This document shows positions 27,201-37,304 of a stretch of 64,000 nt of DNA, piece after piece. This stretch comes from Enoplosus armatus. Its lineage: Eukaryota > Chordata > Actinopteri > Centrarchiformes > Enoplosidae. Under the pieces are notes generated by a model that was not told the DNA's origin, searched no databases, and was given only the letters and a program-made list of their open reading frames with translations. The position numbers and the translations under genes are program-made. The stretch covers positions 14,439,891 to 14,503,890 of the forward strand of contig NC_092180.1 of assembly GCF_043641665.1 (NCBI RefSeq), written 5' to 3'. Position 1 is the stretch's first letter; every line of letters starts with the position of its first letter.

Positions 27201-30200
27201 ATACACTCGTCAAGTTTTATGACAATCTGCCTGTTAGATTTTGATATTTCTTGTGTACGAGAGGACATTCGGATAGTGGCGTGAGGAAAGGTCTGGTAGT
27301 CATTAATACTATAAAACTGCAATCTCTCCCCATCATTCACCCCTCTAGACCATCAATTAACTCACAGGAAGAGACTCCACTACCCAACGTCTTTCAAGAA
27401 CGAAGGTTCGGTGGTGTTTAGCCTTGCTGTTGAAAATGTAGTAGACTTTTCATGGTTTCCCGACCCTGAGAGAATAGTTAGACCACAGAAGAAACTGATC
27501 TTCCTAACTTAATTTTCCTAGGAGAGTGCTCTTCTGTGCCAAGGGTGACATGAAAACCAATTTTAGAATGATCTGTGAAAATGGCAGAGATCTGGAGCTA
27601 AAACACAAAGGAACGTTTCCAAATCAGCACTGCACATCTCTGGACCTTCGACATCTGGCTTTCCTCTGGAGACTAAGGAAGATGAAGACAGAGTGAGTTA
27701 GGAGCCAGACCAGAGACACTGTCCAGTGGTGGATCATTAATTTGGTCAGTTTGTTGTTGATATTAGCCCAGGAGGTGATCTGGAGATGAATCTGGGCACG
27801 AAGCAGAGCGAGTTCTGCTGGATCAGTTACAGGCTTGTTTGTACTGCCAGGGCTGACAGAAAATGGGCATGTCAGAAATAGAAGGTAACTGCAAAAGATG
27901 ACAAACAGGTAGGCTTTTAAAAGGCTGACTAGATTGCACAAGAAGGTGGAATGAAGATGGGATGATAAACAAGCTAAGACTAACTAACTATTAATTGCTT
28001 GATAAGAACAATTGTCAAGCAGAGCAGATGCCCTCATCTGCTGGACATGTAAGGAAATACACTTAGTTAGCATCTGCAAAGCAAGAGGAGAAAACGTGAA
28101 GAGACAAAGGAACAGGTTCAGTCACAGGCAGTTGTAACAGCACAGGCCAGGATAGAAAATGATCTGATCCTGACATTTCACATGACACACATTCATTTCT
28201 TCTTGATTAAACTTTGAAAATTAGCAGTTCATGCTTTTCTTGGCACAGTCTTTACTTACAGTCTTGAACCAAATGTTCTCACTCACACAAAAAGGAGACC
28301 ATTCCTGTATCTACCTACAGTATGTATCATATTTTTGCCTTTCTAGTTTGGTAACAATCTTTATAATGTATATATTGCTTGTCCTTTTTTACTTACACAG
28401 CTGGAGGGAGTGAATGAACCAGTGGTTTTGCAGGTGTTTGTGGGGAACGATACCGGGCGTGTAAAGCCTCATGGATTTTACCAAGCTTGCAGGGTGACCG
28501 GCCGTAACACCACAGCCTGCAAAGAGGTGGACATTGATGGAACGACCGTCATCGAGGTGTCCCTTGATCCAAGCACCAGCATGACACTAGCGTACGTACT
28601 TTTCTCGAGATTGAAATTGGGTTGTTTTTGTGATAAATGTTACCAGTAAAGATTTTCATTTTAATACGTTAAACCACAAACTTTGGAGCTTTAGTTTTAC
28701 TTTTATGTGACCAGTTGTACTTCACAGACAATTCAAACCAGTTGCTCAATAAAGCGACTGCATAATGGACACACATTTGAGCTGTAAGGTAGATTGATCC
28801 CCTTGGGGAAATCAGTTGAGGTAATAAGATGCTGGAGTATTTAGTGTTTAGTGAAGAGCTGCTAGTTTAGCAAACACTGTAAAGTTTGTTGTTCAAACTG
28901 CGAGCTTTCCAAGCTAATGTTGTCTCTCTGTGCAGGGTGGACTGTGTTGGGATCTTGAAGCTCCGTAATGCTGACGTCGAGGCTCGCATTGGTGTGGCTG
29001 GGTCGAAGAAGAAGAGCACACGTGCTCGGCTGGTGTTTCGGGTCAATGTCCCCCGTCCAGATGGTTCAGTGCTCACATTACAGACTCCCTCATCTCCAAT
29101 CCTGTGCAGTAAGTCAGTCTCCCTGTGTTTGTCTCTGTGGAAATGCTGTCATAGGAATTGGTATATTTGTTGAACCACTGAAAAAAAAAGTATTAGATAG
29201 ATAGGTAGATATTTACAAATACGTAATTGTTGCATAGATTCTGGTGTATTATTTCACTTCATTAAATCACTTTCAAAAGAGGCAAAACAAACAGTTGACC
29301 TGTAACCTACTTAGTTAATAATTACCATTATAAACTGAGCTATTTTCTTCTCTTGAACAGGAGATGTCCCACTATAAAGTTTAATGTAGCTTTAATGTCA
29401 GGAGACTGTTGTCGCCTGATGTCTGCATTTGGAGACAATGTGTAAAGATCCCCTCAGATTCATATGTTATTTGATAGTGCGTACAATATGAGGGTGTGGT
29501 TGGTTTCATAAACAGGAAAGACGCTTAGGGCCATAAGAAGATTTCTGACTAAGTGGATTTAGGAGAACTGCTTTGAGAGAGACAGGAGAGAAAGAGAAGG
29601 AAAGGACAAAACAATAGAGGTGTGTGGACTTCTATTGTTTACGCAGAGCCAGCATGCGTTCCAGGGAAATATCTTTCCACAAAACAAAAAAAAATAGTAA
29701 TCCCCCTTGACATATGTGTGTTGTGTGTGGTGTGTGTGGTGTGTGTGTGTGTGTGTGTGTGTGGTGCAGAGTAGTAAAAAAGGCTTGTGAAATGTGTTAT
29801 AGGAAAAGGGGAGTAGTTTTTAGCCTCAGGTTGTTCAAAGGTTTTTACCATTTTGGAGGCCTGTGAGAAAGAAGCCAGTAGTTGAGTTGTCTTTGTTCAG
29901 GGTATCTGCAAATGTACCCGAAAATACTCAAATAGCATTGAATTTAATTTCCTTCAGGGAGTTCCAGTTTCAGGGAAGTAATGAAAAAATGTAATATTAT
30001 ATATTTGGGGAATTGAAAAGGTCTTAAAAAGTCAGTGCCCCCCTGAATATATGAGCCTGGTTCAGTAAATGCCTTCAGCTGCCATTGTTTGTCAGTAACA
30101 AATCATTTAGTGTGAAATTGTGTTATTTTAACAGTTATGTTGAGACAAAAATATTAAATTAAACTCTCTAATGTTTTATAGTCTCTTGTTCATTTTATGA

Positions 30201-33200
30201 GTCGACCTCATCATAAGAGGGCCTCATTGACTGTAAAAAGCAGTGAATAGAGTCTTCTCAGAGCAGGAAACATTACTTTTGCATTAATAGCGGCATTAAT
30301 CTGTGTGAAAATAAGTTGAAACCAATCTGCTTCTTTTATTTTGTCTATAAAACCTAGGTATTGAAACCATGGTATGATAATCAGTAGAAAGGAGCATCAT
30401 CCAAGCTGTCTCTATCTGCTCTGTTTACAGCTCAGCCTGCAGGAGTCCCTGAAATCCTGAAGAAGTCACTACACAGTGGTTCCGTGAGAGGAGGAGAAGA
30501 GGTCTTCATCATTGGCAAAAACTTTCTTAAAGACACCAAAGTCATATTTCACGAGAATGTTTCTGGTAAGAAATTAGTCCTTTGTCCATGGATATTTTGT
30601 GTTGCGTGCATTTAAATTTTTTCTCCAGTTAACATGCTTCATCTTCTGTCTGTTCCAGATGAGAAGTCGTGGAAGGCAGAGGCTGAAATTGACATGGAGC
30701 TGTTTCACCAGGTAAAAATGTGATTGGTCTTGTGCTTTTTTGTACAGAATGATTAATGCCAATTACTAATGAGCTGAGTAGATAGAAGCAGCCATTTCAG
30801 ATTTGTATGGGGCTTTAGATGTAATCATCTTAAATGGCTGCTGGTTCAAAGGTTTGAGTAGTCCCATTGTGTTCTGACCTAATTACACTCTCAAAGGCTA
30901 TACTGAGTGTGTCTCAACAGTCCAGTTTAAACCTGTGCCCTTGTAAACAAAATTGTCAGATGTAGATGGATTGATTGAATCTGCACCTAATAAAAAGGTT
31001 CTTGTGTTTAACTCATTGGATGTCATTTAGCTTCTTATTAAAGGAACACTGTGGAGTTTTCTTGTAAACAAACAGTCTTGTAAAAAAAGGTGAGAGCGTT
31101 TCATGCTCAGACCTTCGGTATTTATCCGTAAATTTATAAGACAAATCTTCATAACTGGATGCAGAGTCATCACTGTCTAAATTCAATCTGCTCATTTTCT
31201 TGCTGCCTCCAGTCCAGTACACATTTACATTACAACCTTCTGCAGTCACAGATACAGTGCATCCGGAAAGTATTCACAGCGCTTCACTTTTTCCACATTT
31301 TGTTATGTTGCAGCCTTATACCAAAATGGATTAAATTCATTTTTTTCCTCAAAATTCTACACACAACACCCCATAATGACAACGTGAAAAAAGTTTATTT
31401 GAGATTTTTGCAAATTTATTAAAAATAAAAAACCTGAGAAATCACATGTACATAAATATTCACAGCCTTTGCTCAATACTTTGTTGATGCACCTTTGGCA
31501 GCAATTACAGCCTCAAGTCTTTTTGAATATGATGCCACAAGCTTGGCACACCTATCTTTGGGCAGTTTCACCCATTCCTCTTTGCAGCACCTCTCAAGCT
31601 CCATCAGGTTGGATGGGAAGCGTCGGTGCACAGCCATTTTCAGATCTCTCCAGAGATGTTCAATCGGATTCAAGTCTGGGCTCTGGCTGGGCCACTCAAG
31701 GACATTCACAGAGTTGTCCTGAAGCCACTCCTTTGATATCTTGGCTGTGTGCTTAGGGTCGTTGTCCTGCTGAAAGATAAACCGTCGCCCCAGTCTGAGG
31801 TCAAGAGCGCTCTGGAGCAGGTTTTCATCCAGGATGTCTCTGTACTTTGCTGCATTCATCTTTCCCTCTATCCTGACTAGTCTCCCAGTTCCTGCCGCTG
31901 AAAAACATCCCCACAGCATGATGCTGCCACCACCATGCTTCACTGTAGGGATGGTATTGGCCTGGTGATGAGCGGTGCCTGGTTTCCTCCAAACGTGACG
32001 CCTGGCATTCACACCAAAGAGTTCAATCTTTGTCTCATCAGACCAGAGAATTTTGTTTCTCATGGTCTGAGAGTCCTTCAGGTGCCTTTTGGCAAACTCC
32101 AGGCGGGCTGCTATGTGCCTTTTACTAAGGAGTGGCTTCCGTCTGGCCACTCTACCATACAGGCCTGATTGGTGGATTGCTGCAGAGATGGTTGTCCTTC
32201 TGGAAGGTTCTCCTCTCTCCACAGAGGAACTCTGGAGCTCTGACAGAGTGACCATCGGGTTCTTGGTCACCTCCCTGACTAAGGCCCTTCTCCCCCGATT
32301 ACTCAGTTTAGATGGCCGGCCAGCTCTAGGAAGAGTCCTGGTGGTTCCGAACTTCTTCCACTTACGGATGATGGAGGCCACTGTGCTCATTGGGACCTTC
32401 AAAGCAGCAGAAATTTTTCTGTAACCTTCCCCAGATTTGTGCCTCGAGACAATCCTGTCTCGGAGGTCTACAGACAATTCCTTTGACTTCATGCTTGGTT
32501 TGTGCTCTGACATGCACTGTCAACTGTGGGACCTTGTATAGACAGGTGTGTGCCTTTCCAAATCATGTCCAATCAACTGAATTTACCACAGGTGGACTCC
32601 AATTAAGCTGCAGAAACATCTCAAGGATGATCAGTGGAAACAGGATGCACCTGAGCTCAATTTTGAGCTTCATGGCAAAGGCTGTGAATACTTATGTACA
32701 TGTGATTTCTTAGTTTTTTATTTTTGATAAATTTGCAAAAATTTCAAAAAAACTTTTTTCACATTGTCATTATGGGTTGTTGTGTGTAGAATTTTGAGGA
32801 AAAAAATTAATTGAATCCATTTTGGAATAAGGGTGTAACATAACAAAATGTGGAAAAAGTGAAGCGCCGTGAATACTTTCCGGATGCACTGTATGTGTAT
32901 CCATCCCTCCCATGCTCGTGATGTGCTTGAAGAGCGCAAGATACAAACAAAGTGATGACCTACTCCTTCAAATATTGCTCCTCTCTGTCGCTAGTGGTCA
33001 AAACATCTACAGTGTACCTTTAATTGTTGTGTATTTATTCACTATTTTATAATTAACTCTGCCTTTGACTCTGATTAGATAAGTGCAGACTCTACTGTAG
33101 TATTTATTCTTTTTTACTAACTTTTTTTTTTAATGATCACCCCCAAAGAATCACTTGATAGTGAAGATTCCTCCATACCAGAACCAAAGCATCACCTCTT

Positions 33201-35131
33201 CAGTATGTGTGGGAATCTATGTGGTCACGAATGCTGGGAGATCCCATGATGTTCAGCCTTTTACCTACACTCCAGATTCAGGTTTGTTCCAGTCCATTAA
33301 TCTACTAAACCACAAGAAGTTTCTCTTAAAATGTCTCTTTTTACAGTTACATTAGAAAGTACTATAGATTTACTGCCTGGCACCACAGCTGGCGCACTCA
33401 TTTTCTCAACTTGATCGTAAAAAACAAGTTGTATTGTACTTAACCACCCCAAACTTTATTTTACACATATTTTCTGTACCACAGAAACAAGAGCTGCATC
33501 ACAGTTTTGTTGAGTTTATGCTTTTTTTGATCCATCGTCACTTTTACTCAACAGCACCACACACAGTTCAATGGGATCAGAGCAAGTATTAGCAATCATT
33601 GACAATATCTTCCAAGAGCACAATACACAGCCCTTTTCTAAACACAGGGAATTAGGGTCATCTACATTCAGCAGAAAACAATGTTGAAAGATTTGATCAT
33701 CAAAGTAACTAAAATGAAACAATGAACGATGTCATTTACAGTCCTGTGCACCACATTTAGCATCTTTCTTAATAACATTATTATTATGCTGTATATTTAC
33801 AATGATTTTCCAGTTTTGTGGGCTCATAGAGCTAAAAATCTGTTGATGTTTGCCCTTGCAGCAAAAAACGACGTTTCTGTGAAGAAAGAGATGCCCTCTC
33901 CAGTGAAGACTTGTTCATTTGATGAACAAATTAAAGGTTCTTTTCCCTTCATTCAATATTCTGCATAACCAGGATTGTAGCTTCCCATTTGAAATCTGTG
34001 TTTTGCTAATACACTGTACATAGAGTCAGGTCTCTACTTTATTACACGTTTTAGTTCACAATGGACTGTTTTGAATTGCTGAACACAAAGCAAAATAAAA
34101 CATTTTAAGAATAATGTTGCTCTTACAGTTTTAGATGGTACCTTGATACCTTCGATGTTGCCTTTAGTGAAGAGAGAAGATGTCACTCCGATGGAGGTCA
34201 CCAGCAACCTCCAATCTTCTGGTGTATTTAAGGTGATATATTGATCTGTATCCTCTTTTTTGTTTACATAAATGTTCAGTAAAATTCAATTTAGTTCAAA
34301 CTTAATTCTCTTTCAGTTCTTGTCCACAAGAGAGGTGTTATATGTGGACAGTTTTAACAATAAAAATAACACAATTAAACTGATTATAAAATCTAAAAGC
34401 AAAATAAAGCACGTCTTTTATCTTCTATTTTGTGTTTTCTGCAGACTGGTGACTTGTGTCCAGCCCAGCAGAACCCAGACATGACGGCAGGCCGTCTAAA
34501 TAAAAACAGACCATTCCCCAACAACCTGTCTCAGCCTGCAGGTGACCCTGACAAAGGCCAGGCTCCTGTTTTTACCAACACAGAGCCCTTAAGCACTATC
34601 CAGAAGCAGGACATCGCAGCCACCAGCTCCTTCTCTGTGCCTGCCGACTCCCTGCTCCAGCAAGGCTCACAGCAGTTCCTCCTGGAGCGCAGAGAGGGCC
34701 TCGGGCAAGAGAGGGCCGGCAGCGGCTCTGGAGCTGTGGGGAGGCTGTGTGGAGAACCCGCACCTCAACAGCAGCAATTGCCGCTGTTCCCCCCAGACGA
34801 AGTGGCCCAGCTGGAGGAGGCAGTGAGGCAACTTAAAGCCAAAGGGTTCTGTAACATACCACTTCAATCTGACAACGCAATGGCCAAACAGCAGCAACAA
34901 CACATCCAGCACCAGCAACAGATGCAGAAACAGCAACAAATTCAGCAACAACAGCTTCAACAGCAGCAACAGCAGCAGGTTTTGGAGAATTTACAGCAGC
35001 AGCTGTTTCAGTCACAGATTCAGATGCAGTGTGGCATGTTTCAGGATGCCTCTCAGGGTAAGAACGCAGAACAGCAGGGCTCCTCACAAGGAGTGGTGCC
35101 AAACCAGGGGACCCTTTTCCAACAGGCCCAA

Positions 35132-35186
<55 letters not shown>

Positions 35187-37304
35187 AACAAGCCGCTCTC
35201 TTTCAGCAGGCCAGTGACCTGCTCTCCATTCAGACCAATTTCCTCCAGCAGACACCCTCACACCCTTCACCACCCATGTTCCACAATCCCAGTTCCTTGG
35301 CTGAAACACAAGATCCACAGGGGGGTTTGTTTCAGAAAGCCTCTCAGGAACAGGTCCAGGCCGCTCTCTTCCAAAACACCATGACAGTACTACAGTCTCC
35401 AGACCAACAGCCCTCAACCCCCGGACTTTTCCTCCCTCAGACGTCGCTGCCCTCTCAGCTTACAGCCAGTAGTGCTCAACAACAGCAACAACAACAACAA
35501 CAACAACAACAGCAGCAGCAGCTGGCCTTCCTTAGTGCTCTACAAACTCCTGCCCCTGAGCCACAATCAGTATTTCAGGCTCAGACCCAGCTCTCCCCCA
35601 TCCAGCAGAGAAGCCCCATGGAGCAGCAGCAGCCCTCCCAGCCTCAGCCCCACACACAACCAGCCCAGCAGGCTTCCCTGTTTCAGAACATCTCCCCACA
35701 TCCATCTGCAAACACACTCTCTCCAGGCCAGCAGCAGCAACAGCAGGCTGGCCTTCTGTTCTGCAACAACCCCCTGTCCACTCCGGACCAGGCCTCCAGC
35801 CTCCTGTTCAGCAGCCAGGGCCAGATGCCACCGCTGACCAGCAGCAGTCTAGTTTCCCAAGAGCCCCAAAACCCTTCTCTGCTCTTTTCCCAAGCCAGCA
35901 TGGTGACAGTAAACCAGCAGGATCGCTCTGAGCCCATGACCTTGGGGAACCCCACTGATCCACGACAGCAAGTCATGTTTCAGGAGCAACAGCCGATGCA
36001 GCTGGGCAGCAGCGCAAACAACCGGCAAGAGCAGCCTGTGGGCCTCTTTATGCCTCAGTCTAACATGGCCTCTCTGCAGGGGGGCCTGGCTGCTCAGGAG
36101 CTCGCGCAGTCAGCCATGTTTGCCTCACAGAACGGCGTGGCAAACCTCCAGACGACCACCTCCTCCCCTGTTCAACAGCCAGGGACTCTGTTTCAGACCT
36201 CTGTCAGTGGGAGCATCAATCAGCCCAGCCAGCCTCAACAACCTGGCCTCTTCCTTTTCGGGATTCAGAACGGTAAGGACTTGATTACATAGGTGCACAC
36301 CCGTACACCTGTTTATATAGCATTAATGTCTACAAACAAGTTCAGATGGCAGAAATGATGTCAACCATGAGAAATGAGACCACAATGAGAGTCCATAACA
36401 AGTTCCTTGCACCACATAAAGGGCAGTAGAGCTGTCGCATGGGAAAGTAAATGGGCAACCAATTTGGAAATCTATATGCAACCTGAAAAAAAAAGAAATC
36501 TGCTTTTACTTCCCAAAAATCTTTATTGTCAAATTAGATATAAATGAATGAATTGCTTAATAACCATTTCAAAGGCTCTCTAGGTCCTATGTGCAAGAAT
36601 TCATGGAAATATTATTGATAATTGTCTTTCAGGGGAACCATATTGTGATACGACAGTATTGTGATATTCTAATTTACCATCTATTGGCAAAACTGACTTT
36701 TTAAACAAAATGAGGTATAAAACAAATGGAAAATAAAAAGAAAAGTTCACATTGCAATGAATGAAATAAGTTCAGCCATTGTCTTCACGTTCACCTAGTT
36801 TCAGGTTCTGCTAGTTGTCCTTTTATTTTATTTGAGTGCACTTGAAAGAAATGTACTAATATTTTTACCAACTGAACTGCAGTTGAACACGAAAGTATGT
36901 GTGCATATGAAAAGCACAAAGAAACTTGCATTACAAACACATGTGCACACATGAACACAACTGAAACAAACACGTCTCTCATGTCATTAGTATGTGTTGA
37001 TAACACTACTAAATGTGAGGTTTGTAAACTCGCTGTGACCAACTTTTTCTGCTCCCTCCTTGCAGAATGTGGCCAGCTGATGAACACTCCTGGAAACACG
37101 CTGTCAGATCAGATCATAGCCATCAGCCAGTCTGGTCAGAACCAAAGAGAGAGTGACGCACACATCCAGTCCCTGCTCAGCCAGTCCCTGTCTCAGTCTG
37201 GGTCTGTGCAGAACAGCATGAGTGCCTCTCAGAACATGGAGAAGATTGACGACCTGCTGGTCAGCCTGCAGGAGACGGGCAGCAACTTAACTCGTTCATA
37301 CTAA
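7269..37304 (+). CDS. nfat5: Nuclear factor of activated T cells 5 (TonEBP), complete, 13 coding exons
   Basis: Exons: 7269-7341, 22378-22503, 25184-25814, 26579-26765, 28401-28591, 28936-29108, 30431-30565, 30659-30711, 33149-33281, 33862-33936, 34129-34232, 34445-36272, 37066-37304. They give 3,948 nt and 1,315 residues (human isoforms are about 1,455-1,531). The start [15 protein letters not shown] matches the human start and contains the leucine-rich export signal. A basic stretch [12 protein letters not shown] (nuclear localisation) precedes the Rel-homology region. The DNA-contacting loop [14 protein letters not shown] is at about residues 315-328. The Rel N-terminal part spans about 290-460, and the IPT/TIG dimerisation fold about 465-570. 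The rest is Gln/Ser-rich transactivation sequence with repeated LFQ motifs, ending [11 protein letters not shown] and LTRSY. The family drives osmoprotective genes under hypertonic stress and, unlike NFATc1-4, lacks calcineurin-docking sites. The gene hosts an antisense Tc1 element between exons 8 and 9. Teleosts can have more than one nfat5 copy; I cannot say which this is. Confidence 0.95.
12225..12610. repeat. Old interspersed repeat rich in CCTAACC-like motifs, split by a MITE
   Basis: Left part has CCCTAACCTTAACCACATG and AACCATGGCGACG. Right part has TTTCCCTAAACTTAACCAAG, AAACCAAACCAAACC and TTAACCATAGTGTTGTCACG. The same run of phrases is familiar from many fish genomes. The hAT-type MITE at 12317-12479 interrupts it, so this repeat is the older of the two. 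Class and true ends are not determined. Confidence 0.35.
12317..12479. mobile_element. hAT-type MITE, 163 bp
   Basis: Perfect 13 bp inverted repeats TAGGGCTGCCCCC (12317-12329) and GGGGGCAGCCCTA (12467-12479) are flanked by an 8 bp duplication, ATTTTAAC (12309-12316) versus ATTTTAAG (12480-12487), with one difference. Eight-base duplications and YAGGG-type ends are typical of hAT elements. There is no open frame. It sits in nfat5 intron 1. Confidence 0.7.
12650..12885. repeat. Degenerate non-autonomous DNA element fragment
   Basis: Contains ACATTTGAGAACCTGGAACC, AAAAAATGACCAATCAAAAT, ACTGATTGATTAACCGACTA and TTTGCAGCTCTAATG. These match the consensus phrases of the same teleost element suspected at 2594-2780 ('...cgactaatcgttgcagctct'). 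The assignment is from memory. Confidence 0.4.
15840..16122. repeat. Percomorph interspersed repeat ('gctagctgtttccccctg' type)
   Basis: The core TAGCTAGGCTAGCTGTTTCC, CCCTGCTGCCAGTCTTTGTG, CTAAGCTAAGCTAACCGGCT and TATTTCCCAAAATGTTGAAC is a high-copy sequence I recognise from percomorph introns, running to a GGTCCTTAAA end. Non-coding and non-autonomous. Limits are approximate. Confidence 0.55.
18714..18930. repeat. Interspersed repeat ('ttattaggtacacctagcta' type)
   Basis: TTATTAGGTACACCTAGCTA, CAGTCTAATACAATGGTCCT, CTTCATGAAGGTTATAATG and TATATTGTGTTCTACTGAGA are hallmark phrases of an abundant teleost non-autonomous element. The copy is degenerate, with no clear terminal duplication. Confidence 0.55.
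19931..20179 (+). other. nfat5: Candidate alternative cassette exon of nfat5 (83 codons)
   Basis: A pyrimidine-rich acceptor (TTCATTTCTGCTTGACAG) precedes 249 nt of open sequence that ends at a strong donor, CATG|GTGAGT. Exon 1 leaves one base (phase 1). This block starts and ends in phase 1, so inclusion between exons 1 and 2 adds exactly 83 residues without shifting frame. The peptide begins with the split codon G, then [19 protein letters not shown], and ends ESKSCHSH. It is polar and basic with no recognised domain. Human NFAT5 also has isoforms with an extra peptide at this junction, though the sequence seen here does not look like it. Hypothesis only: an open frame of this length can occur by chance. 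Confidence 0.35.
21156..21205. repeat. (TG)25 microsatellite
   Basis: Uninterrupted TG dinucleotides in nfat5 intron 1, about 85 bases after a G-rich run (about 21057-21071). Confidence 0.95.
22504..25183 (+). other. nfat5: nfat5 intron 2
   Basis: From donor GTAGGA to acceptor CACTGTAG. Contains an (ATT)n tract near 24494-24516. No coding or RNA signal was recognised. The open frame that runs into exon 3 from 25120 lies partly in this intron. Confidence 0.6.
26766..28400 (+). other. nfat5: nfat5 intron 4
   Basis: From donor GTACCT to acceptor ACTTACACAG. Around 27125-27350 the text (CAGCCCCTCCTCAGGCCC, CAATCTCTCCCCATCATTC) has the feel of an interspersed repeat, but no ends were found. The rest is featureless by eye. 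Confidence 0.4.
28782..28832. repeat. Possible LINE/SINE tail fragment
   Basis: TTGATCCCCTTGGGGAAATC followed by AGTTGAGGTAATAAGATG in nfat5 intron 5 resembles the 'ttgatccccgtggggaaattc' motif common in fish retroposons. It is a short relic. Confidence 0.35.
29109..30430 (+). other. nfat5: nfat5 intron 6
   Basis: From donor GTAAGT to acceptor CTGTTTACAG. Holds an imperfect (GT)n tract at about 29715-29762. Nothing else was recognised. Confidence 0.6.
31255..32891 (-). mobile_element. Tc1/mariner transposon, full length, 1,637 bp
   Basis: Ends CAGTGCATCCGGAAAGTATT (31255) and the inverse complement (ending 32891) are flanked by TA (31253-31254 and 32892-32893). The terminal repeats are long (31255-31467 and 32680-32891). 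They have the IR/DR layout: the outer motif TATTCACAGCGC recurs at the inner end as TATTCACAGCC after ACATGTACATAA. The two repeats differ at about 14 positions by my alignment, roughly 6-7%, so the insertion is not very recent. It carries one transposase gene, antisense to nfat5, in the intron between exons 8 and 9. Confidence 0.93.
31473..32513 (-). CDS. Tc1-like transposase, intact frame, 346 residues
   Basis: Cut-and-paste DNA transposase. The N-terminal paired-like helix-turn-helix region (residues about 10-125) has a GRP-type linker, AGRPSKL, at 64-70. The DDE catalytic domain follows: D159 in ILWSDETK, D250 in FQQDNDPKH and E285 in [10 protein letters not shown]. There are 34 residues between the last two (DD34E), the Tc1 spacing. 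Length is close to the usual 340. There is no stop or frameshift from [13 protein letters not shown] to the end. The start is in the normal Tc1 position, about 166 bases inside the right terminal repeat. Whether the protein is active cannot be told from the sequence; the divergence of the repeats argues for an old copy. Confidence 0.93.
   Translation of the reverse strand: MSEHKPSMKSKELSVDLRDRIVSRHKSGEGYRKISAALKVPMSTVASIIRKWKKFGTTRTLPRAGRPSKLSNRGRRALVREVTKNPMVTLSELQSSSVERGEPSRRTTISAAIHQSGLYGRVARRKPLLSKRHIAARLEFAKRHLKDSQTMRNKILWSDETKIELFGVNARRHVWRKPGTAHHQANTIPTVKHGGGSIMLWGCFSAAGTGRLVRIEGKMNAAKYRDILDENLLQSALDLRLGRRFIFQQDNDPKHTAKISKEWLQDNSVNVLEWPSQSPDLNPIEHLWRDLKMAVHRRFPSNLMELERCCKEEWVKLPKDRCAKLVASYSKRLEAVIAAKGASTKY
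35129..35191 (+). repeat. nfat5: Polyglutamine tract 1 in nfat5 exon 12 (21 Q)
   Basis: 21 consecutive CAA/CAG codons with mixed usage, which limits slippage compared with pure CAG. It lies in the transactivation region between LFQQA and AALFQQ. Shorter glutamine runs lie at about 34880-34980. Confidence 0.95.
35477..35521 (+). repeat. nfat5: Polyglutamine tract 2 in nfat5 exon 12 (15 Q)
   Basis: 15 glutamine codons, including eight CAA in a row followed by four CAG, between SSA and LAFLSALQ. The pure (CAA)8 core is a likely length polymorphism. Confidence 0.95.
36521..36593 (+). repeat. Dispersed repeat fragment, copy B (partner at 801-880)
   Basis: Lies in nfat5 intron 12 (36273-37065). 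It shares CTTTATTGTCAAAT, AATGAATGAATTGCTT and AGGTCCT, in the same order, with 801-880 in pkd1l2. The rest of this intron shows nothing recognisable. Confidence 0.4.

Larger units (their letters stand above)
31038..33023. mobile_element. Non-autonomous inverted-repeat element split by a Tc1 insertion
   Basis: The left end TTAAAGGAACACTGTGGAG (31038 onward) is matched, inverted and imperfectly, by the right end CTACAGTGTACCTTTAA (to 33023). Without the Tc1 element this is about 345 bp. The Tc1 element lies between the two halves with a clean TA duplication, so this element was there first. Similar 'taaaggwacactgt' ends occur on small fish elements. Class is not determined. Confidence 0.5.

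Noticed and set aside
31469..32713. Plus-strand frames over the Tc1 element
   Set aside because: They are antisense shadows of the transposase frame.
34667..35976. Several long frames on both strands over the glutamine-rich nfat5 exon
   Set aside because: CAG/CAA repeats are stop-free in other frames (Ser/Asn- and Leu/Val-rich shadows); only the + frame continues the conserved protein.
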